NCBI GenBank assembly: GCA_020846715.1
Contig: JADLDK010000026.1
Span: 1-64,000, forward strand
Reading direction: 5' to 3'
Source of the DNA: Armatimonadota bacterium
GTDB lineage: Bacteria; Armatimonadota; UBA5829; DSUL01
Length of the DNA stretch: 64,000 nucleotides
Numbering within the stretch: position 1 is the first letter of the stretch; every line of letters starts with the position of its first letter. Shown piece by piece: positions 43,331-51,496 of this stretch. The notes beneath the pieces are model-generated. The model was not told the DNA's origin. It did not search any database and worked only from the letters and a program-made list of their open reading frames with translations. The translations under genes and the position numbers were made by a program.

Positions 43331-45904
43331 ATGAAGCGTTGTGGCTATGTGAGTCTGGTTCAGATTCCGCTTCAGGCTCGGGTATTAGTAGTAGCGGTTG
43401 TAATTGGAGGAGTTGTGGCGATGGCGGCACACGCGCAGACGGGCAGTACAACAGGCTTTGTCGAGAAGTTCAGTTCTACAAAGCTGCCATCCCCGTTGCG
43501 CTGGCATGCGCCCGTGCCGGGACCGGTGTACCGCATCAGTAATGGCGCCCTCCACATTGAACTCCCTGAATCCGTGGGTGGATTTGACGTCTGGACAGAG
43601 TCCGATAACGCTCCCTCGCTCTTTGCTGAGGCGCCTGTGGGAGACTGGGACATGTCTGCGCGTATCCGCCTGGAGCATGTGCCAGCGGAGGCAGAGTTCC
43701 ACGCAGGGCTGGCGGAGCGCTTCTCAGATGGGCACACGATGCTATGGGGACCTTATCAAAGCCGGCGTTTCACGGGAGTTGATGGACGGCAGATATGGCT
43801 TGAGCGCACGGGTGAAGGGCGGATGGATGCGCTTTCAATGTCTGGAGATGTAGTGGATTTGCGCGTTGAAAAGCGGGGCGCGCACTACACGTTCGCCCTG
43901 CGCCGTGAGGGAGAAGCCTCCTGGAGTGAGGTCGCAGCCACCTCTTCACTCAGCGAAGCGAAGCAGGTTGGCGTCGTGGTGAAGACATTTTCTTCGGATG
44001 GAGGCCGTTCACAGCCGGTCTCTGTGGCGGTGGAGGAGCTCGCGCTGACACCAGTGGAGGAAGCGAGCGCAAGCGCAAATGACGGCTCTGTCAGGATTGA
44101 CGTCACACGCGATGGCCTGTTCAAAGTGGATCGCAACATATACGGGCACTTCATTGAGCACCTCGGAAAGTGTATTCACAGGGGCCTGTGGGCGGAGCTT
44201 CTGAACAATCGGAAGTTCGCCGGGTCAACCTCGGCAAAGGGAGTTATTGAGCGCTGGGAGCCGGTTGGTACGGCGGACTTTTCTGACGGACACGACGATC
44301 CCTACACGGGCGGACAGTATCAGCGCATCGTTCTGACTGGCGCTCCGGCTGGCATTGCTCAGGCGGGAATTGGGTTGATTGCTGACAAGAGCTACGATGT
44401 GCGCATCATCGCCCGCGCGCCTGACCAGAAGGCCAGCCTTCGAGCGCGGCTCGGTGCGGCAGAGGTGGAGGTCGGCGCCCCGCGTGTGACCTGGCAGGAG
44501 TTCAAGGTGACCCTGAAAAGCGCTCAAAACACGGCGCAGGGACGCTTTGAGATTCTCGCATCCGGCTCAGGCCGAGTGGATATCGGCTGTGTCTCCGTCA
44601 TGCCCTCAGACAATCTGCAGGGCTTCCGGCGTGACGTGATTGAAACCGTGCGGGCTATCAAACCGCCGAATGTCCGGTGGCCGGGTGGAAACTTCGTCTC
44701 CGGTTACGACTGGCGCGAAGGCATTGGACCCCGGGACAGACGTCCGCCGCGCTGGGATCGAGCCTGGCGCGCGTGGGAGATGAACGACGTCGGGACAGAT
44801 GAGTTCATAGACTTCTGCCGTCTGCTGGACACGCAGCCCTATATTTGCGTGAATGCGGGGGAGGGCACGCCACGACAGGCTGCGGAGTGGGTAGAGTATT
44901 GTAACGGCTCAACGAACACGGCGATGGGCGCTCTGCGCGCAGCTAACGGCCATCCGCAACCGTACGATGTCCTTTTGTGGGGCACCGGTAACGAGATATG
45001 GGGTGACTGGCAACTGGGGCACGTCAGCGCCGTGATTCACGCGCTAAAAGCGGTGGAGTTGGCGCGGGCGATGCTCGCAGTGGATCCACGGCTGAAGCTT
45101 GTGTTGTGCGGTGTGGATGGCGACAGCTATGGTGACTGGAACCGCCAGATTCTTCCTGTCGCCGGACAGTACCACGACTATCTTGCTGTCCACTACTACA
45201 AACGCGCAAGCTTCGCTGATCCGCCAGCCCTGCTCTACGAAAGCGTTGTCACTGCGCCGGACGACGTAGAGCAGCGTCTGCGCCACACCCTCGAGATCAT
45301 CAGAGAGAAGATTCCCCAGCGTCCGATTCCCGTCGCCTTTGACGAGTGGAACGTCAGCTATGCAAGAGCATTGCAGCAAAATCCGCTCACCGACCAACCG
45401 CCGCTTGCTGATGCTTTGTTTGAAGCTGGTGTCTTCCACGCGATGATCCGGCTGGGCGATCGCGTGACGCTGGCCAATCTCGCGCAGCTTGTGAATGTGC
45501 TCGGGCTGCTTCGCGTGTCAGACACAGAGGTCCTCAAGACGCCGGGTTTTCTGGCTTTCGAGATGTATGCGCCACACTTCTATGGTCAGGCGCAGAGCGT
45601 GACGCTTCCAGAGCGCTTGCGCGGGCTTGTTGACATTGTCGCTGTGCGTCCGGAAAACGCAGGGACCCTTGCGGTCGGCCTCATTAACCGCAGTCTGGAC
45701 CGCGCATGTCCGGTTACGTTAGCGCTCAGTGGATTCAAGCCTCAGCGCGTCAGCCTGATGCGCATCAACGCAAGCTCCATCGAAGCCACGAATACCTGGA
45801 AGAATCCTGATGCCATCAGAATCCTGCGCGAGAATCCGAAGTGGACGCCGCACTGGGAGCTGCCTGCGCACTCTGTCACAGTGCTGCTGTTGAGTGAGCG
45901 CTAG
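43331..45904 (+). CDS. Exported alpha-L-arabinofuranosidase, GH51
   Basis: 857-residue secreted enzyme that cleaves arabinofuranosyl side chains. Signal peptide 1-36 (VLVVAVVIGGVVAMAAHAQ). Residues 40-245 form a concanavalin-like domain (DWDMSARIRLEHVPAEAEFHAGLAERFSDG, typical DUF1349 pattern). The GH51 barrel begins VDRNIYGHFIEHLGKCIHRGLWAELLNNRKF; acid/base Glu in LLWGTGNEIWGDWQLGH, nucleophile Glu in PVAFDEWNVSY; a C-terminal beta domain closes it. ATG 43331 has GGAGGAGG just upstream. A GH51 enzyme with an N-terminal lectin-like domain is uncommon but known. Confidence 0.92.
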   Translation: MKRCGYVSLVQIPLQARVLVVAVVIGGVVAMAAHAQTGSTTGFVEKFSSTKLPSPLRWHAPVPGPVYRISNGALHIELPESVGGFDVWTESDNAPSLFAEAPVGDWDMSARIRLEHVPAEAEFHAGLAERFSDGHTMLWGPYQSRRFTGVDGRQIWLERTGEGRMDALSMSGDVVDLRVEKRGAHYTFALRREGEASWSEVAATSSLSEAKQVGVVVKTFSSDGGRSQPVSVAVEELALTPVEEASASANDGSVRIDVTRDGLFKVDRNIYGHFIEHLGKCIHRGLWAELLNNRKFAGSTSAKGVIERWEPVGTADFSDGHDDPYTGGQYQRIVLTGAPAGIAQAGIGLIADKSYDVRIIARAPDQKASLRARLGAAEVEVGAPRVTWQEFKVTLKSAQNTAQGRFEILASGSGRVDIGCVSVMPSDNLQGFRRDVIETVRAIKPPNVRWPGGNFVSGYDWREGIGPRDRRPPRWDRAWRAWEMNDVGTDEFIDFCRLLDTQPYICVNAGEGTPRQAAEWVEYCNGSTNTAMGALRAANGHPQPYDVLLWGTGNEIWGDWQLGHVSAVIHALKAVELARAMLAVDPRLKLVLCGVDGDSYGDWNRQILPVAGQYHDYLAVHYYKRASFADPPALLYESVVTAPDDVEQRLRHTLEIIREKIPQRPIPVAFDEWNVSYARALQQNPLTDQPPLADALFEAGVFHAMIRLGDRVTLANLAQLVNVLGLLRVSDTEVLKTPGFLAFEMYAPHFYGQAQSVTLPERLRGLVDIVAVRPENAGTLAVGLINRSLDRACPVTLALSGFKPQRVSLMRINASSIEATNTWKNPDAIRILRENPKWTPHWELPAHSVTVLLLSER

Positions 45905-47349
45905 GCCTGAGATTCGGACTCAGCTTCTGCGGCCATCGCCAGCGCGCCATTTGCTCCGTCCGCTGTCCCTCTCACTCCGGAGACGACAGCTCCAAGAGCC
46001 GCAACGATTGCTGCCGCCAGAAAGCAGGCGCGAGAAGCGAAGAACACGACTTCCCCGGAGAGGTCGCGGGGCCCAGTCAACGTGGTGAATATAGCGCCTG
46101 CCAGCCCGACGCCGCACGCCATCCCCGTATTGCGGGCTGTCGCAAGCATTCCGGAGGCTATGCCCTGCCGGTTGGCCGGCGCTGCGCCCATGAGAGCAGA
46201 GTTGTTGGGAGAGGTGAATAGCCCGGAGCCCAGTCCGGAAAGGGCGAGGCTGAGCGCGATGTAGGTCAGAGGTGTCGCTTGTCCGACTCTTGCCAGCATC
46301 AGGCTGCCTGCCGCAAGCGCCAGCATGCCGGCTGTGGCTGGAAACCGCGTGCCTATGCGGTCGGAGAGCGTTCCGCTGAGCGGTGCGACAATGGCCATTA
46401 CCAGAGGTTGCGCTGTCATCACCAGGCCGGCTCTGGCCGCATCCAGCCCGCAGCCCTGGATCAGATAGAATGGCAGGATAAACAGCACAACATAGCTGGT
46501 CGTGTATTGCAGAACAGCACTCACTGTAGAGGTCGAGAACAGCCAGCTTCGAAACAGACTCAGGTCCAGCATGGGCTGGCGATCTATATGCTCCCACCAG
46601 AGAAACACGCTCAGGAGAACGGCCGAAGTCGCGACAAGCCCCAGCGTTAGCGCAGACTTCCAGCCCCAGGCATGTCCCTGGTTGAGCGCCAGAAGCAGAC
46701 ACACCAGACCTGAGGTGAAGAGCGCTGCGCCAGTGAAGTCAAAGCGTTCGTGTCCAGCGCCCGGATCTTTTGGGATAAAGCGCCAACCCAGCCACAGTGC
46801 AAGGGACCCTGTCGGCACGTTGATATAGAACACCGACCGCCAACCGAGTGAGTGCGCCAGAAATCCTCCGAGCGCCGGCCCGACAGTCAGACCGAGATAA
46901 GTCATTGTTGCCTGCAAGCCCAGAGCTTTTCCACGTTCTGAAGCCGGGAAGCCGCCTGTGAGAATAGCTGGTGCGTTAGCGAAAAGCATAGCTCCGCCGA
47001 CCGCCTGCACACCCCGAAACGCTACCAGCCACCAGACGCTCCATGACAGCCCGCACAACCCAGAGCTGATGACAAAGATGATGAAGCCCGTGAGATAGAT
47101 GTTTCTGTGACCGCGCATGTCGCCCAGGCGGCCAAAGCTGAGGAGCACGCCGCTGAGGACCAGTAGATAGACTGTGACAATCCACTCCACGGATGCGACG
47201 TCTGTGCGCATCACCTCGCGGATGACCGGCAGTACGACGTTGACAACGCTTGCGTCCAGCGCAGACATGAAAGTGCCGGCGCCTATCGCCAGCAGAATCA
47301 TCCACTTGCCGGTATCGTTGGGCGCGGATAGAGGCCGAGGGCTGTTCAT
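45901..47349 (-). CDS. MFS multidrug transporter, DHA2 (14-helix) family
   Basis: Proton-coupled efflux pump of 482 residues. Motif A-like LLSFGRLGDMRGHRNIYLTG, motif C-like MTYLGLTVGPALGGFLA and the DHA2 start MILLAIGAGTFMSALDASVVNVVLPVIREVM are clear, with about 14 hydrophobic segments. ATG 47349 is chosen; an upstream start at 47406 would add a charged, unconserved stretch. Convergent with the GH51 gene: the two stop codons share a CTAG (45901-45904). Substrate unknown. Confidence 0.9.
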   Translation of the reverse strand: MNSPRPLSAPNDTGKWMILLAIGAGTFMSALDASVVNVVLPVIREVMRTDVASVEWIVTVYLLVLSGVLLSFGRLGDMRGHRNIYLTGFIIFVISSGLCGLSWSVWWLVAFRGVQAVGGAMLFANAPAILTGGFPASERGKALGLQATMTYLGLTVGPALGGFLAHSLGWRSVFYINVPTGSLALWLGWRFIPKDPGAGHERFDFTGAALFTSGLVCLLLALNQGHAWGWKSALTLGLVATSAVLLSVFLWWEHIDRQPMLDLSLFRSWLFSTSTVSAVLQYTTSYVVLFILPFYLIQGCGLDAARAGLVMTAQPLVMAIVAPLSGTLSDRIGTRFPATAGMLALAAGSLMLARVGQATPLTYIALSLALSGLGSGLFTSPNNSALMGAAPANRQGIASGMLATARNTGMACGVGLAGAIFTTLTGPRDLSGEVVFFASRACFLAAAIVAALGAVVSGVRGTADGANGALAMAAEAESESQA

Positions 47350-47428
47350 ACAGCAGGGAGTATAGTCGCCCCGCTTCCGCCTGTCAGCCCCGGCGAAGGC
47401 ATTCACTCACCCAGGGCAGCGTCTGGTT

Positions 47429-47971
47429 TTAGTCCGCTCCCGCGCCCCAGCCGCCGGCGTACGGCAGATAGTCTCTCCACGCCTCATTGCGCTGGCCATC
47501 TACGTACTTCGTGAGGCTGACGAAAGGAACCCACTTTGGCCGTCTCGGAGGATGCGTCAGATGGAAGCCGATCTGCTGGAGGCTTTTGTCGCCCTTCTTG
47601 ATGTTACATTTGCGGCAGCAGCAGACCAGATTCTCCCAGTCCGTGCGTCCGCCAAGCCGGCGCGGGATGACGTGGTCAATGGTCAGCTCATGTGAGCGCG
47701 CGCCGCAGTACTGACAGGTGTAGTTGTCCCGTGCGAAAATTGAGCGCCTCGACAACCGCAGCCGTGGATACGGCCGCTTGATATGATAGCGCAGCCGCAC
47801 AACGGAGGGACTGATCATCGTGGTACTGCACGAATGGATCTCCATGTGATCGCTATGCAGCACATCCACCTTGCCGAGGTAGATCAGCCCGATAGCCCGC
47901 TTCATATTGCAGATGTTAATCGGTTCGTAGTCGCTGTTCAGGACCAGGACATCCTGGTTGAGTGGGTTCAT
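47429..47971 (-). CDS. HNH endonuclease family protein
   Basis: A 180-residue protein with the conserved stand-alone HNH type: NQDVLVLNSDYEPINICNMKRAIGLIYLGKVDVLH, then RDNYTCQYCG, LTIDHVIPRRLGGRTDWENLVCCCRKCNIKKGDK (His, Asn and His of the HNH motif and two zinc Cys pairs). Widespread in Thermus, cyanobacteria and related groups, often annotated without function. The gene lies 72 nt downstream of the terminator of the structured RNA below, so the RNA may be its leader. Confidence 0.9.
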   Translation of the reverse strand: MNPLNQDVLVLNSDYEPINICNMKRAIGLIYLGKVDVLHSDHMEIHSCSTTMISPSVVRLRYHIKRPYPRLRLSRRSIFARDNYTCQYCGARSHELTIDHVIPRRLGGRTDWENLVCCCRKCNIKKGDKSLQQIGFHLTHPPRRPKWVPFVSLTKYVDGQRNEAWRDYLPYAGGWGAGAD

Positions 47972-48043
47972 ATATGTCCCATCGCTGCCAGAGGCTCAGC
48001 CATCTCACTGGCGTATTAGCCCCTCGGAGCGCGGACCGGCAAC

Positions 48044-48251
48044 AAAAAAGCCCGCTCTTCGTCAGGACGAGTGGGAGCGGACTTCAGGCGCGCAAAAACA
48101 TCTGGCCAGAGGTTGAATGGCGGAAGACGAACTCTTCCAGCGCCCTCTGTCTATCCTTGAGGCAAATCGCGTTGTGTTCAGGTGGGGTGGCGTTCATTCA
48201 GTTGACACCCGGGAAAAGCGCCGGCGAACCGGCGCAAAAACCTTTCCCAAC
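48044..48251 (-). ncRNA. Structured RNA of about 208 nt with own promoter and terminator
   Basis: Leftward transcript from a near-perfect promoter (see 48258-48287) to a terminator: stem 48075-48083 with 48049-48057 (9 bp, one G-T) followed on the RNA by six U. Inside are a UUCG hairpin GCGCCGG/CCGGCGC (48218-48235) enclosed by GGGAAA/TTTCCC (48211-48216, 48243-48248), GGGTG/CACCC (48185-48189, 48206-48210), and GGAAGA/TCTTCC (48122-48127, 48133-48138) nested inside CAGAGG/CCTCTG (48107-48112, 48144-48149). Length suits 6S RNA, but no family motif is recognised. A leader with attenuator for the HNH gene is the alternative. Confidence 0.6.
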
Positions 48252-48257
48252 TCTTTT

Positions 48258-48287
48258 ATTATAAAAAGCCGGGACAAGGCGTGTCAA
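48258..48287 (-). promoter_or_regulatory. Consensus sigma-70 promoter for the leftward structured RNA
   Basis: On the minus strand TTGACA (48287-48282), 18-nt spacer, TATAAT (48263-48258); both hexamers are perfect. Start near 48251. Confidence 0.88.
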
Positions 48288-48353
48288 GACGTCTTTCGGA
48301 CGGGGTGATCTGAGGGTTATCAACGGGTGCGCATGGCTCTCGTTTGCAGGCTA

Positions 48354-48362
48354 TGCTATGAT
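48354..48362 (+). promoter_or_regulatory. Extended -10 promoter of panD
   Basis: TGC then TATGAT (48357-48362). No good -35 element. A leader of about 48 nt precedes panD. Confidence 0.55.
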
Positions 48363-48416
48363 GGTTTCTGGAGAGCGGATCGCGGTGCAAAGCGAGCCGC
48401 CAGAGGACAGTTAGGT

Positions 48417-48764
48417 TTGCGTCTTGTCACGCTGTTAAAGGGAAAAATCCACCGGGCCACTGTAACTGACGCCAATGTTGACTATGTTGGCAGCGTCACG
48501 GTGGATGCGGACTTGCTTGAGCGCGCGGGCATTCTGGTTGGGGAACTGGTGCACGTGTGGAACGTCACAAATGGTGAGCGCCTCACTACGTACGCCCTGG
48601 CGGGTGAGCGCAATTCCGGTATTATCCAGGTGAATGGATCGGCGGCCCATCGGGCAAAAGCGGGTGACAAAGTCATCATTGTTGCGTTCATACATACAGA
48701 TGAGCCTGTGGAGCCCAAAGTCGTTCTCGTGGACGACGCCAACAAGTTTGTCAAGTATCTCTAG
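48417..48764 (+). CDS. panD: Aspartate 1-decarboxylase precursor
   Basis: Makes beta-alanine for pantothenate; the proenzyme cleaves itself at Gly-Ser to form a pyruvoyl group. The 115-residue product shows [32 protein letters not shown], with the cleavage site Gly-Ser in YVGSVTV, then [50 protein letters not shown] 48417 is chosen because AGAGGA (48402-48407) lies 9 nt before it and the E. coli protein starts at the same place. No other pantothenate gene is adjacent. Confidence 0.95.
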   Translation: MRLVTLLKGKIHRATVTDANVDYVGSVTVDADLLERAGILVGELVHVWNVTNGERLTTYALAGERNSGIIQVNGSAAHRAKAGDKVIIVAFIHTDEPVEPKVVLVDDANKFVKYL

Positions 48765-48837
48765 GCGCCTGCGCTTGAGCGGGGCGCGGGCATCATCTCG
48801 CTTTTGTCTCGTATCTGACAGGCACAGGAGCCAACAC

Positions 48838-49953
48838 ATGCGATTTCCAGACAGCGTCTGGCCTTACCGAACTATCCTGCTTGCGTGCGTTTCGCTCGCC
48901 CTTGTTGCCGCGCCCTCTTCCAGTTATGCGCTAAATGAACAGAAGCTGGGAGAGCAGTACCACCAGGAGTTGCAGAAGCAGTATCGTGTTTACAAAGACC
49001 CCCGCGTGACGGAAATCGGCAGGAGAGTCAGCGACGTCGCTGGCATTCATGATGTCGAGTTTTTCGCGATTGATATGGGGCGCAACGACCAGCCTAACGC
49101 CTTCCAGATTCCAAACCACATCTACGCAACCAAGAGCCTCCTCAAAGAGTTTGACGACACCGCGCTGACCTTCATTCTGGGGCATGAGCTTGGGCACCAG
49201 AATGGGCACCATCTCGCGAAGCAGGTAAAGAAGAATCAGACCATCGGGATAGGCGCGGCAATTCTGGGCGCCATCATAGGTGTGCGGCCCAACACCGTCG
49301 GAGACTATGCCATCAATATCGCGGGTGGCGCTCTCGTGAACCAGTATTCGCGCGAGCAGGAGACCGAAGCCGACACCTTCGGTCTTGAAGTCCTGCATGA
49401 CCTGGGGATTCCTTACCAGAAAGCCGCTGACTCGTTCAAAAAGCTGGCCGGAGACCGCAAAGAGGACAAGACCATGAACACGCTCTTCGGGTCTCACCCT
49501 CTGATGGCCAAGCGGATTCAGAACGCCGCTTCGGCCGGGGAGTGGCTGGGGATGCGCGCGGTGGATGTGTTTGATGGGCCGGCCGGGCACTTCGCCGTCG
49601 TTTGGCCGCATCCAACCGAGGGTGAGCTACCGCCTGATCTTCAGCGTCTCAGACAGAGTGTCCGCGTCGAGCTCAGCCGGCAGGGAATCAAGCTCGCTGT
49701 GAACCAGCCGTCCAGCACCCTGCCCATCTGGACCAGGCTCAGCAGGCTGGAAGTGCTGGAAGGTCAGGATATCGACTACGTGGCGTCGCAGATAAAGGCC
49801 GACCGGATGATCGCGGGTACACGAATTGACAAAGGCCGGTGGCAGGGCGTCATTCTGGATGCGGGACGCAAAGAGCGCCAGGACATCAACTGGGACGCTA
49901 CAAACCCCGCGCGGCTGGCTTCTCAGATAGCCAGCGCCGCTTCATCCGGCTAA
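48838..49953 (+). CDS. Exported M48-family metallopeptidase
   Basis: A 371-residue exported zinc peptidase. Signal peptide about 1-30 (TILLACVSLALVAAPSSSYA). DMGRNDQPNAFQIPNHIYATKSLL, the zinc site HELGHQNGHH (about residue 120), then EQETEADTFGLEVLHDLGI with the third zinc ligand, and GSHPLMAKRIQNA. This is the BepA/LoiP-like layout, suggesting outer-membrane protein quality control. It has no TPR tail; the C-terminal 110 residues are not recognised. ATG 48838 has CAGGAG 7 nt upstream. It is 73 nt after panD. Confidence 0.9.
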   Translation: MRFPDSVWPYRTILLACVSLALVAAPSSSYALNEQKLGEQYHQELQKQYRVYKDPRVTEIGRRVSDVAGIHDVEFFAIDMGRNDQPNAFQIPNHIYATKSLLKEFDDTALTFILGHELGHQNGHHLAKQVKKNQTIGIGAAILGAIIGVRPNTVGDYAINIAGGALVNQYSREQETEADTFGLEVLHDLGIPYQKAADSFKKLAGDRKEDKTMNTLFGSHPLMAKRIQNAASAGEWLGMRAVDVFDGPAGHFAVVWPHPTEGELPPDLQRLRQSVRVELSRQGIKLAVNQPSSTLPIWTRLSRLEVLEGQDIDYVASQIKADRMIAGTRIDKGRWQGVILDAGRKERQDINWDATNPARLASQIASAASSG

Positions 49954-50070
49954 CCCACAGGGTCCGAAAGCCTTTTCGTTTCGGCTCGCTCGCTTGCCTG
50001 TCTTCTGTTGACCGACCAATCTACCGGTTGATCAACGCACACCAGAGTTCGGGCACTTCACAAAGTGAAA

Positions 50071-50095
50071 GGCCCGGAGCGCCTTGCTCCGGGCC
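50071..50095. terminator. GC-rich 10-bp inverted repeat, possible weak terminator
   Basis: GGCCCGGAGC/GCTCCGGGCC (50071-50080, 50086-50095) around five bases. No T-run on the plus strand; the minus strand has only TTTC. It may slow transcription after the M48 gene. Confidence 0.4.
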
Positions 50096-50111
50096 GGTCA
50101 GGATGGGAGGG

Positions 50112-50163
50112 AGAGCAGCCTGGCCAGCCGCTTGATTACTGGCCAGACCGCCGCTCTTTTTTT
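50112..50163 (+). terminator. Nested-stem rho-independent terminator
   Basis: AGAGC 50112-50116 pairs with GCTCT 50153-50157; inside, CTGGCCAG 50120-50127 pairs with CTGGCCAG 50139-50146. Seven T (50157-50163) follow. Likely end of the panD/M48 transcript. Confidence 0.7.
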
Positions 50164-50195
50164 GTCGAGGCGTTTTGCGGGTCTTTCCGTACCCC

Positions 50196-50213
50196 GCGCA
50201 CATCTGTGTGCGC
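50196..50213. repeat. Short perfect hairpin
   Basis: GCGCACA/TGTGCGC around TCTG. Part of a hairpin-rich non-coding stretch from 49954 to 50268. Confidence 0.4.
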
Positions 50214-50268
50214 CCATGCCGCACGCCCCCGCGGCATATCTGAAACTCTTTTCTTCGGCTGGTGTGTC

Positions 50269-50457
50269 CTAAGGCACAGAGGGCTTCTGTGAAGAAGCGC
50301 TCACTGCGTCAGCCCGAGTCTGCGAGTGAGTCCGGAGGGCGCCGACACCCACCAGCAACAGGGCGGCGGCGCCGATCCAGACGAGGTTCTCAAGGAGTCC
50401 GATGAACCTTTGCATAAGGCCGCACGGACTGTTATTCTGCTGGAAGGAGGTCGTCAT
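50269..50457 (-). CDS. Possible small single-helix membrane protein
   Basis: A 62-residue frame, TTSFQQNNSPCGLMQRF then IGLLENLVWIGAAALLLVGVGAL and a charged Ser-rich tail. One clear membrane segment. There is no good ribosome binding site before ATG 50457 and no homolog is recognised, so it may not be a gene. It would have no neighbour in the same direction. Confidence 0.3.
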   Translation of the reverse strand: MTTSFQQNNSPCGLMQRFIGLLENLVWIGAAALLLVGVGALRTHSQTRADAVSASSQKPSVP

Positions 50458-50607
50458 GAGGTTGTCATTATGATAATGCCACGCCCGGGGCACACAGCAA
50501 TGCTGTCGCATGTACCGGTATTGCCTATCTCTTTGCTAAGCGCTTCAATGTGACAGATCAGATACTGTCCTCCTCAGGGCTATCCCCCTGTTTACACAGC
50601 GCGAGCG

Positions 50608-50637
50608 TTGACTGTTGCGTAGTCAGTGCAGTAAGAT
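50608..50637 (+). promoter_or_regulatory. Probable sigma-70 promoter of PEP-CTERM gene
   Basis: TTGACT (50608-50613), 18-nt spacer, TAAGAT (50632-50637). Leader of about 65 nt. Confidence 0.6.
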
Positions 50638-50708
50638 AGGTTTTCTGGGAGCAGCCGGCCAACTGTGAGCGTCAAAGGCTGCAATGCGAAAGAAGAGGGG
50701 AAGTCAGG

Positions 50709-51479
50709 ATGAGACTCAAGCGACTTGTTGTGTGGTTTGTTGGCGCTGTGGCAGGGTTGTCTGTCACTGGAGCGCAGGCGACGCCGCAGCCAGCTTACAT
50801 TTCCGGTGTGGGTGAGCCTTACGGGGTGAATGGCAATCTTGATGCGATGAACGCAGCCTTTGGCTCGGGAAACTGGCAGCGCTTGACGTTCTCAAATGCG
50901 GTGGCCTCCGGCGCTTTTACCCCCGGCAACTACAGCATGCTCTTTTTCGACGGCAGCGACGGATACGACGGTGAGTTCACCACCTTTATTGGGGCCAACA
51001 AATCAGCGCTTGAGAACTACGTCAGCGGCGGCGGGCACGTCTTTCTGAATGCCGCACGGCAAAGCGGAGCCGATTTGGATCTGGGCTTCAGTGTGACTCT
51101 CCATTTCTACCAGGACAAGAACGCCTCTGCTTACGACTCCAATCATCCGATCTTTCACGGGCCGCTCTCGCCTACCGGAACCTCCTGGAACGCGACCTAC
51201 TTCTCGCACGACTACATTGTCAGCTCAAACGCGCAGACCATTATTAAGAACGGCATTGGGAATCCGATTCTGGCGCAACTCAACTACGGAAGCGGCGTAA
51301 TCCTCTTTGGCGGCATGACCCCCAGCAGCTACCACAGCCCGGGACCAGAAGCGCTCAATTTGCGCGCAAACATTCTCAGCTATACGAATAATTACGTCGT
51401 TCCCGAGCCGACTTCGCTTCAGATGGGACTGATGCTGGCCTTTGGAGGCTTTGGGCTGCTGCGCTCCAAAAAGCGCTGA
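50709..51479 (+). CDS. PEP-CTERM sorted exported protein
   Basis: A 256-residue exported protein. Signal peptide 1-24 (RLKRLVVWFVGAVAGLSVTGAQA). The body (FGSGNWQRLTFSNAVASG, MLFFDGSDGYDGEFTTFIGANKSALENYVSGGGHVFLNAARQSG, GVILFGGMTPSSYHSPGPEALNLRANILSY) looks like a ThuA/glutamine-amidotransferase-like alpha-beta fold used as a surface module. C-terminus VVPEPTSLQMGLMLAFGGFGLLRSKKR is a PEP-CTERM signal. ATG 50709 follows GAGGGGAAG. It lies 17 nt from the stop of the convergent GHL10-type gene. Confidence 0.87.
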   Translation: MRLKRLVVWFVGAVAGLSVTGAQATPQPAYISGVGEPYGVNGNLDAMNAAFGSGNWQRLTFSNAVASGAFTPGNYSMLFFDGSDGYDGEFTTFIGANKSALENYVSGGGHVFLNAARQSGADLDLGFSVTLHFYQDKNASAYDSNHPIFHGPLSPTGTSWNATYFSHDYIVSSNAQTIIKNGIGNPILAQLNYGSGVILFGGMTPSSYHSPGPEALNLRANILSYTNNYVVPEPTSLQMGLMLAFGGFGLLRSKKR

Positions 51480-51496
51480 GAACAGCCCTCACCTCT

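Noticed and set aside
50071-50095. CRISPR or transposon end in the hairpin-rich region after the M48 gene
   Set aside because: The hairpins are single, differ in sequence, and no spacer pattern, transposase or target duplication is present.
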